Below are positions 57,060-64,000 of a stretch of DNA of 64,000 nucleotides, piece by piece. Origin of the DNA: Trematomus loennbergii. Taxonomy: Eukaryota; Chordata; Actinopteri; Perciformes; Nototheniidae. A program made the translations under genes and the position numbers. The stretch covers positions 2,744,422-2,808,421 of the forward strand of contig JAAOOA010000086.1 in NCBI GenBank assembly GCA_012861695.1, in the 5' to 3' direction. Positions within the stretch are counted from its first letter, which is position 1; the number at the start of each line of letters is the position of its first letter. The notes under the pieces were generated by a model. That model worked only from the letters and a program-made list of their open reading frames with translations, had not been told where the DNA came from and did not search any database.

Positions 57060-57390
57060 GTACCAATCAACATGCCGATTTCTGCATCAATGGTAGGGAG
57101 TTTGATTTGACTGAGGTATGGCCACTTTGATAGATCCTTTTGATTGGGAATGTTATGTTTGGTGACGGCATGATTTTCTGGGTGTAGATTTCTGGGAGAG
57201 GGATGACCTGTTGCCCAAGCTCACTCACTTCCAGTCCTGTGATGATATGACTGCTCACAGTCTTTTCTTGGCCCATGGTGCGAAGAAGGATGTTTGTTTT
57301 CTTTCCTGACATGTTGAGCTGGTTCATGAGCTTGCTTGTGCAGAATGAAGCTGTACTTCCAGGGTCAAGGAATGCATACGTTTGAATAAT
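57060..57390 (-). pseudogene. BEL/Pao aspartic protease remnant
   Basis: Just upstream of the 57,327 start the minus strand encodes TYAFLDPGSTASFCT, an aspartic-protease-like active site box, followed by LMNQLNMSGKKTNILLRT and SSHIITGLEVSELGQQVI. A frame break lies near 57,150. Confidence 0.72.
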
Positions 57391-57479
57391 TTATTTCCTT
57401 TGTTAGATTTTACTTTAACAGGCACAATAGATAGCACACACTCCTCTTCCACTTCACCGGCCCCAATATGCCCACATGC

Positions 57480-58060
57480 TTTTAGAATAGCCTTCTCTCC
57501 GGTCCTTGAGGTTTCAGACCTTCACCTTTCCAATTTTCTTTCCTTTTCTTTCCTATATGGAGCACAGTAGGGTGAGATTGGTTGCACACTTTACATGTTA
57601 AGCGGTTATTGCAGTTTTTGCTCATGTGACCTGGTACAAGACAACCAAAGCAGATTCCTCTTTCCTTTATGAAGCTTATCTTTTCTTTGTGCATTTTCTT
57701 TTTGAGTGAGACATGCATCCATTGTATGTCCACCTGAACAGTACAAACAGGAAGCTTGGGAGGTGCTGCTGTGAGGCTGGGGAGATGTGGACTGGCAGTC
57801 AATGTTTGTAATACTGGTGGCAAAGCTGCTGCTAGTGGATTTTGGCCTCTTGTTAATACTTGCTTTGAAGCCCAGCTTTGCTGTGTTGACAGTTTGGTCC
57901 TGTATACAGCCAAAGACAGGGTCTGTTAATATCTTTACATGATGCTCAATGAACTTGACAAGGTCGCTGAATTTGACCTTGCTGTGCCGCCTTTCCATTA
58001 GCCTGTAGACTTCTGATCGCCACCTCTCTCTGAGTTTGTATGGTAACTTTGTAATCAAGG
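57480..58060 (-). pseudogene. BEL/Pao gag, DUF1759-like end and zinc knuckle
   Basis: Two overlapping frames. 58,058-57,606 reads KLPYKLRERWRSEVYRL, then VKFIEHHVKILTDPVFG. 57,700-57,560, in the next frame, reads ICFGCLVPGHMSKNC, a CCHC-type knuckle, then CKVCNQSHPTVLH. A frameshift lies near 57,650. The nucleocapsid role is inferred from the knuckle. Confidence 0.8.
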
Positions 58061-58985
58061 ATTTAAGTTTGAAGAAAGATCCAATTCCTCCATGTAGGTG
58101 ATTTCCTCCATTGCATTACAGCATCCTTAAGTACAATGCAAAGGCCTGTAAAGCCTTGGGGTCCTCAGGTTTAATTTGAGACCACGACAGGGCTTTTTCA
58201 ATGTATGCGTTAGCAATTTTAAACTCATTGCCATAATGTTCTTGAAGAGTTCTTTAGCCTTTTGGTATCCCCTTTCTGGATCCATGTATAGGCAGGTTCT
58301 GACCAGTTCACGACACTGCCCCCTGGTGTACTGTTCCAAATAGTACAGCCGGTCTTTACCACAGACAGTCTTAGCTTCAATGGCATGCTCAAAGGCCCTT
58401 AGAAAGGATCGGTATTCAACTGGATCTCCTTCAAAGACCTTTATGTCCTTTTGGGTAACAAGGAATGGTGTTGTTGCAGAACTAGAGAGGCAGTCATGTC
58501 ATTCTGTTTTTCTAATATGCTGTGCAGAGTTCCCTGCTAGCGGGGAACGTTCTCACAACGTTGGCTAACGTTACCTATTGGTTCTAATAAGGTTTTAAAG
58601 AAACTTTTAATCTGATGTTCAAATAACCTTTTTAGGATGTTTATTTTTTCAAATAATGTTCCTATGAGGTTTAAGGTTAACTAAGACATAACGTTTTAAC
58701 TGCAACATTCAGAGGATGTTTTGAGGATGTTATTAAGCCTGAGATGACAGAAAGTCTTTTTATAAAACGTTCCTTTAATGTGATATGTTAACAAAGGTGG
58801 AATGTTTTGCCTGCAACATTCTAAGGATGTGTTTTGGACATTATTGGGTAACACATTAAAGATGTTTATAAAACGTTCCCTCAATGTTACATGATAAAAA
58901 ATGAAGAACATTCTCCAAGAAACATTCTGAAAATGTTTTCAGGATGTTATTCTTTTTTTATAAAACGTTCCTGTTATGGCAAATA

Positions 58986-60614
58986 TTAAAGGTCCCATGT
59001 CATGGCCATTTCCACTGATCATAATTCCATTGTTGAGGTATACTAAAATAGATTTATACTGTGCATTTTTCCAAACTCACATTGGTTTCGCATACAGCAT
59101 CTCTGTAAAGTGTGTGTATTCAGCAGTATTCACTCTCTCCACTAAACGGCTCGTTGCAGCTCTTGCCCCCCCCTCCCTGTGAGCCCAGTGTGCTCCGATT
59201 GGTCAGCTCGGCCACTCTGTTCTGATTAGTCAACCACCAGAGAGGCTCCGCCCATGTCTATCAGTGCTTTTTTCGGCTCGCTCTCAGCGGAACATCAGTC
59301 TTATAATGGCCTCGGTACAGCCGTATATTTTATACGCTAACTAACCGAACTGTACCTACAACTGTTGTTATAGAAGAGTAAGTTATTTTTACCTGTAATA
59401 AACTACTACTGTTTGATGAGAAATCAAATCATGGTTTGCTATATATGAATGATATGTTATAGGAGCAAATAATTCAGGGAAGAAAGGATACTAAGTATTT
59501 CCATCAAACTTTATTTTTAGAAATGTACAAAATGAACATGTGTAAATATACATATATACACTGTATATCATCCATTCCTCCCCTTATAGGCGTTTTCGGC
59601 ATCTTGCCTATCGTAGCTTTGTAAGCGGCTGTCGGGACTTTTTAGGACGAGGCATCAGAGTGGTCATCCCGGGTGTGTTGTCCGCCAGATACGCCAGGAG
59701 TTTCCTGATCTGGCTGGACGAAATCAAATGCAAATCACAAAATATTAGAGAAACTTAGTTGTTTTAGATTCGTTAGTAGTAGTTGTGGTAGGAGTGTGTA
59801 TCTATCTAATCTATCTATCTAATCAACACAGTTAGCTTGCCAGCTAATATGCTAACCTACGTTTGCTAGTTGTTCAGTGTAATATGCCAATCTACTATGA
59901 ACAACAGCTAGTCTAGGCTAGCAAGAACATGTTTACAATTGCAATCTTATACGGGTAGTCTGCTACGTTCGGTCATTCATTGTAGCTGGCATGAAAACAA
60001 TGTTTTCCCTAGCATGTCTAGCTCTAGGTAGCCTTGTTGTTTAGCTATGTAGCATACACGCTACGAACTATGAACGCTATGATATTGAGTAAGAAAAAGG
60101 TTTATAACGCTGTGAGCATGGGTCTGCGGAGAGCATTTCAGCGTAATAGTCCGAAAAAACGTTTACCAATTTAAACAGTCGTGGTAGATACCTTGTTTGT
60201 TTTAAACATCATAAATACACAAACAACAATGAATACTTACAGGTTGTGTACCCGAACTCCCGCTGGTCCAAACAAAGTAGGAACAGCACGTTCTTCAGTG
60301 CCCTACGCTGTACATATCCGGCATGAATCCTGAAAGGTTTTGGGAAGCTTTGTTACGTGAAAGGCTGGCAGAGGGTGCGGCCATAGCTCTGGGCTTGGCT
60401 ACTGGCCATTCCTACGTCACGATACCCAGAAGTCAACAATGGAAAATGAGAAATCTCCAACGAGGCGTTTTGGGGAGGTCTGTGTTAGAGTTTTACTCGC
60501 TACAGGGTGTATTTTGAGGGTTTTTGACTCTGCAGACCGTTTACATGCATAAAAACCTTCATAACACATAAGGGGATGGGTAATAACTGGAAAAGCATGA
60601 CATGGGACCTTTAA
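58986..60614. mobile_element. TTAA-flanked element, long form (1,621 bp)
   Basis: The element runs 58,990-60,610. It starts AGGTCCCATGTCATGGCC and ends GCATGACATGGGACCT, with TTAA at both sides. It is the longer relative of the 360-bp element at 49,226. The middle holds sequence that may be exonic on the minus strand (see 59,608-60,330). Confidence 0.88.
59608..60330 (-). other. possible two-exon transcript inside the TTAA element
   Basis: The minus strand from about 60,325 reads AGYVQRRALKNVLFLLCLDQ, then REFGYTT, and meets a donor-like CCT|GTAAGTATT near 60,240. A second piece (about 59,710-59,608) reads QIRKLLAYLADNTPGMTTLM, then PRPKKSRQPLTKLR and a stop. Several acceptors are possible, and the frame across the join depends on which one is used. 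No family is recognised. It could be a remnant of the parent transposase, captured host sequence or chance. Confidence 0.28.
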
Positions 60615-60802
60615 CACGGTCATGGTCAATGTCAGATTTATTTCTAGAGCGCTTTAAAAAACAAACTTGTTGCATCTGTTTGAAAAGGATGTTTTAAAAA
60701 AAATCTGATGTCACCATATTTTCCTTTTGAAAAAAACAAACAAGCACGTAATTCATGATAAGCTGTAAGCAGATATTGCATGTTTGTGGTGGCATGTGTG
60801 AG

Positions 60803-62525
60803 TTCCCAGCTAGAAATGTTTGTTACCATTGTTGTTCTAGGAATGTTTTCAGCGGGACGTTTTATTTTGGTTCCCAGAATGTTCTTCTGAAAGGTAGGAT
60901 AACGTTCTTTAAAAACATTCTTGAAATGTTTGGTGATAACCTTCTTAAGATGTTTTTGATAACCTTCTTAAGATGTTTTTGATAACTTTGTTAGAACATT
61001 ATGCCCTACTGTTCTTAAAACGTTTTCAGCAGGACGTTTTATTTTGGTTCCCAGAATGTTCTTCTGAAAGGTAGGATAACGTTCTCTAAAAACATTCTTA
61101 ACATTTTTGGTGATAACTTTCTTAAGATGTTTGAGCGCATTGAGACAATGAATAGGACGTATAAAAACGAATTTATGCATGCCAATATTCACTCACGCAC
61201 TTATAATCACACTAAGGTATGTGGCCCACAGTATTCATAATATCATATGTGTAAAATATCCGAAAATAATCACACTTTTTTCTGACTATAAAGGTTGTGT
61301 CTCGTATGTAGGTTCTAACATATAGAGGAACGGACCGACTGTCACTGCCGTCCCTGAAACCCCTGTTAGTGTTTGTATGTGTTTGTTTCTACTGTGTGTC
61401 TCTCTCTGCCTGCTGGTCTGCTCGACACGGCTGGGAGCAATCTCCAATCAACCACACCTGCAACCTGCTCATCAGCCACACTATGAAAGCCTGCAGCCTG
61501 CACTCATTCCCTGCCGGATTGTTGCCGTGAACGGTTTGTTGCGAGCCGCTCTAGCTTTTTACCAGCATATTCTTTGACAACTTTGCCTGCTTTTGCCTCA
61601 CACTCATTTGTATGTCTCTCCCAGGAGGAATCCAAGGCCTTCCACACTCCCAAGACCAGCCAGGCCTCTCTACCCACCCTGGAACAACTGTTTCCCACTG
61701 CTGCCATAACCAACCTCCACTCCCAGCTCCCCTTTTCTAATAAACAAATGTTACTTTCACCAGCTGATTCCGATTCATCCTTTTACATGTGTTAATAGTC
61801 ACATTCCAATAGTTAAGTAAACTATCAAAATCATCCTAATGACCACAGTGGTCCGTCCACCTACCCAGGAATTTTGAGTTGAACAATTACAGGAATATTA
61901 TGTCTTTATGTTCTAATAATGTACAAATATTTTAGTAAATTGTTACCACAGAACATTTGCATAATGTTTTAAACATAAAGCATGTTATCCTTCTCTAAAA
62001 TAATAACATTCTGGCAACATAAACAAATCTAACTTGCAGCTGAAAACATTTTAAGAACTATAGGGCACAATGTTCTAACAATGTTATCAAAAACATTTTA
62101 AGAATGTTTTTAAAGAACGTTATCCTACCTTTCAGAAGAACATTCTGGGAACCAAAATAAAAGCTTCTGCTGAAAACGTTTTAAGAATAGTAGGGCATAA
62201 TGTTCTGACAATGTTATCAAAAACATTTTAGGAAGGTTATCACCAAACATTTTAAGAATGTTTTTAAAGAACATTATCCTACCTTTCAGAAGAACATTCT
62301 GGGAACCAAAATAAAAGCTTCTGCTGAAAACGTTTTAAGAATAGTAGGGCATAATGTTCTAACAATGTTATCACCAAACATTTTAAGAATGTTTTTAGAG
62401 AATGTTATCCTACCTTTCAGAAGAACATTCTGGGAACCAAAAGAAAATTTCCCGCTGAAAACATTCCTTGAACAATGAATGTAACATTCTCAGAATGTTT
62501 TTAGAACCAAACATTTCCAGCTGGG
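60803..62525. repeat. inverted repeat arms with ~100-150 bp tandem units
   Basis: 60,840-61,135 is the inverse complement of sequence in 62,040-62,450. Units share CCTACCTTTCAGAAGAACAT and TCTGGGAACCAAAATAAAAG. The right arm has about three units and the left about two. Single strands would fold into a long hairpin. Confidence 0.85.
61335..61800 (+). repeat. LTR-like sequence between palindrome arms
   Basis: Pyrimidine-rich text (CTCTCTCTGCCTGCTGGTC, CAACCACACCTGCAACCTGC) ends with a poly(A)-signal-like CTAATAAACAAATG and CAGCTGATTCCGATTCATCC. It has the style of a solo LTR. The frames inside are not supported. Confidence 0.35.
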
Positions 62526-62843
62526 TTGTGTCTCTTATGGAGTTTTCTTGAGTTGTTGGCTCACCTTTTCCATGTGATTTCAAAGTGGGGTTTTGTGATG
62601 CCTTTGACTTCCCTCGAGCAGGATCGTGCAGTGAGTATCCATACTGTAGTCCTTCCTTTGGTCGCACACCTTGTATATCCACTCTTTTATCCTTTGTGTA
62701 ATCCTCTTCCTTTGCAGAGATTACATCCTTTTTATTTCTTTGTTCATAATATTGTTGGCTGTTTGTCTTGAGTTTCCAGAATGTTGAATACAGAGATTTT
62801 AGCAGCAGTAGCTTCTAACTGGGATTGCAGCTCCTTCTTCTAT

Positions 62844-63416
62844 TTAGCTCCTGCTCCTCCTCCTCCAAAGCATTCCTGGTCCAACTGGTTCAACTGAAGT
62901 TAGTTTTGCCATTTGCGCAGCTTTCTCTGCTTCTGCACAGATGCGAGCAGATGAACTTGATGAACGTTCACTTCTTTGTTCACTTCTTTGTTCACTTCTT
63001 TGAGATCTTTTGGAGACTCCAGACACACTTTCCCAAAGAGAATCCTCCTTTCCTGTTGCGCACTCAGACAGCCATCTTGTCACAAAAATAATAAACTCTT
63101 CAATGCTAGTCAATTTCGATTGAAACCAAGCTTCACTCTCACGTTTTTTTTCTTCCTCGTTTAAAAGTATGTGATATGACAAGTGTGAGTCTTTAAAACT
63201 TTCAGTCAAAGCATTATATTTGACCATATTCTCCTGCACTTCCTCTGCATTCATGCGGTCCTCCGTTAACTCCTTATTAATGTTTCTTCTGCGCGTAAGG
63301 TGTCCCAATCGGGCTTGTCTGGATAAACGCAGGCTTGAAACATCATCACCCTCCATTTGGGTTTCAGTTGGACTCAGATTTGCCACAGCTGCTCCAATCA
63401 GTTCATTTTCATTCAT
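62844..63416 (-). pseudogene. BEL/Pao gag, N-terminal part
   Basis: The frame begins MNENELIGAAV and continues with a basic and acidic helical region (SRQARLGHLTRRRNINKEL, EEKKRESEAWFQSKL). A serine/arginine stretch (RSEQRSEQRSERSSSSSARI) is encoded by a threefold TTCACTTCTTTG repeat. This region is typical of BEL/Pao gag in fish. The frame shifts near 62,845, after which related sequence continues to the insertion at 62,525. Confidence 0.75.
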
Positions 63417-64000
63417 TTTGCTGATTCATTTTCACTTTTATATCAGCATTTATGAATCGGCACACTTTAGAAAGTTATTTTCAAATAGTTCAATGCTGTA
63501 GTATGTCTGCTTGCACCGTTAATTAATTATATTACACAGGGCATCCAAATTAAATAATTCCGTTTTCAATGTCCATCAAAGTCGCTCCAATAGTGCTCCT
63601 TAATTAAGATATATGTCTTCCTTATACGGAATAATTCAAATCCATCCAGGTTTTTCCACTATTTGTACACTTTCGAGACTTCTGAACTTTATTTACCCCT
63701 GTGGCGTTTCCTGGTTCGCGCAGTCTCCATTAGCCGCTTTCACACCAAGTACTTTGCCGTACTTAGTGCCGGCACTTAGTGCCCCGGCACTTAGTACCCC
63801 AGGGCACTAAGTACAGATCGCGTTCACACCGGAATAAGTTCCCTGAGGGAAGATTGCGCAAATGAAGCCGCTGACGTCACTTCTTCTTCTGCTTTGGGTT
63901 TACTGGCAGGCCGCAAACAACTTCACGGCGTATACTGCCACCCGAAGTCCCCGCCGGAAGTCCCCGGAGTTGGAGACTGGCTTCAGTAGAAGCTGCTGGG
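63417..64000. other. BEL/Pao upstream flank and a truncated DNA element
   Basis: 63,417-63,730 may be BEL/Pao leader or flank; no primer-binding site or LTR is recognised. From about 63,738 (CCGCTTTCACACCAAGTAC) a GC-richer element begins with repeated ACTTAGTGCC words and a hairpin (GTACTTAGTGCC / GGGCACTAAGTAC). It runs off the window. Confidence 0.45.

Larger units (their letters stand above)
58528..62525. mobile_element. palindromic MITE stack inserted in BEL/Pao gag
   Basis: The outer edges are AGTTCCCTGCTAGCGG (58,528) and, inverted, CCCAGCTGGAAATG (62,525). The sequence at 58,545-58,980 is full of AACGTTC / GAACATTC words. A second start, AGTTCCCAGCTAGAAATG, is at 60,803. A TTAA-flanked element (58,990-60,610) and an LTR-like piece (61,335-61,800) sit inside. 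Confidence 0.65.
55640..63416 (-). mobile_element. BEL/Pao LTR retrotransposon, internal region, multiply interrupted
   Basis: Read on the minus strand: gag N-terminal part (63,416-62,526), a 4-kb insertion stack (58,528-62,525), the rest of gag with a zinc knuckle (58,527-57,480), protease (57,390-57,060), the beginning of the polymerase region (56,968-56,757), a Harbinger-type MITE (about 55,847-56,756), then a short further polymerase stretch to 55,640, where the element is truncated. Neither LTR is recognised. Frameshifts occur in gag and protease. It is an inactive fossil. Confidence 0.8.

Noticed and set aside
1..64000. CRISPR array, bacterial operon or prophage
   Set aside because: No evenly spaced identical repeats with unique spacers. 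The 44-bp array has no spacers. Gene structure with introns and the repeat types are vertebrate.

Overview
This 64 kb window is vertebrate nuclear DNA and almost certainly teleost, probably percomorph. The evidence is one intact host gene of the ARL4A family, plus a dense mixture of hAT, Harbinger-like, piggyBac-like, Tc1 and CACTA-like DNA transposons, L2/jockey-like LINEs, DIRS and BEL/Pao retrotransposons and a tRNA-derived SINE. There are no bacterial features. Most long reading frames are transposon remnants or shadows. The call of teleost is inference from repeat types and the protein; no species is claimed.

Layout. 0.25-0.96 kb: hAT MITE with a perfect 8-bp target duplication (TSD). 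1.2-2.0 kb: two coding-like pieces on the minus strand, unassigned. 3.4-6.9 kb: a dead Tc1 element broken by three insertions (LINE, hAT-type MITE, Harbinger-type MITE). 7.06-7.97 kb: another Harbinger-type MITE. 8.4-10.5 kb: a collapsed DIRS retrotransposon. 13.1-17.3 kb: inverted-repeat element with a TTAA MITE inside it, then a hAT transposase relic carrying two further hAT MITEs, then a Harbinger-type MITE. 18.8-21.8 kb: three hAT-type elements. 22.9-32.6 kb: a LINE cut in two by an 8,153-bp CACTA-like element (24,167-32,319). That element contains LINEs, a 44-bp minisatellite, two hAT-type MITEs, a tandem duplication and at least two phase-matched coding exons on the minus strand. 34.9-41.7 kb: Harbinger and piggyBac-type MITEs, then an LTR-like sequence holding a DNA element that holds two related hAT elements, one of which holds a SINE. 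44.9-50.2 kb: hAT-type elements, a LINE tail, a DIRS-like terminus, and a second copy of the hAT transposase relic. 52.4-54.4 kb: the ARL4A-type gene on the minus strand, with its coding exon, an intron and a 5' non-coding exon. 55.4-63.4 kb: a minus-strand BEL/Pao element broken by a Harbinger-type MITE and by a 4-kb stack of palindromic and TTAA-flanked elements.

The only gene likely to serve the cell is ARL4A, a membrane-associated Arf-family GTPase. Its C-terminus carries one extra A relative to the usual family ending. Everything else reads as layered transposition history. Many insertions can be ordered because TSDs, host reading frames and reciprocal empty sites survive. The most interesting unit is the CACTA-like element with gene cargo.
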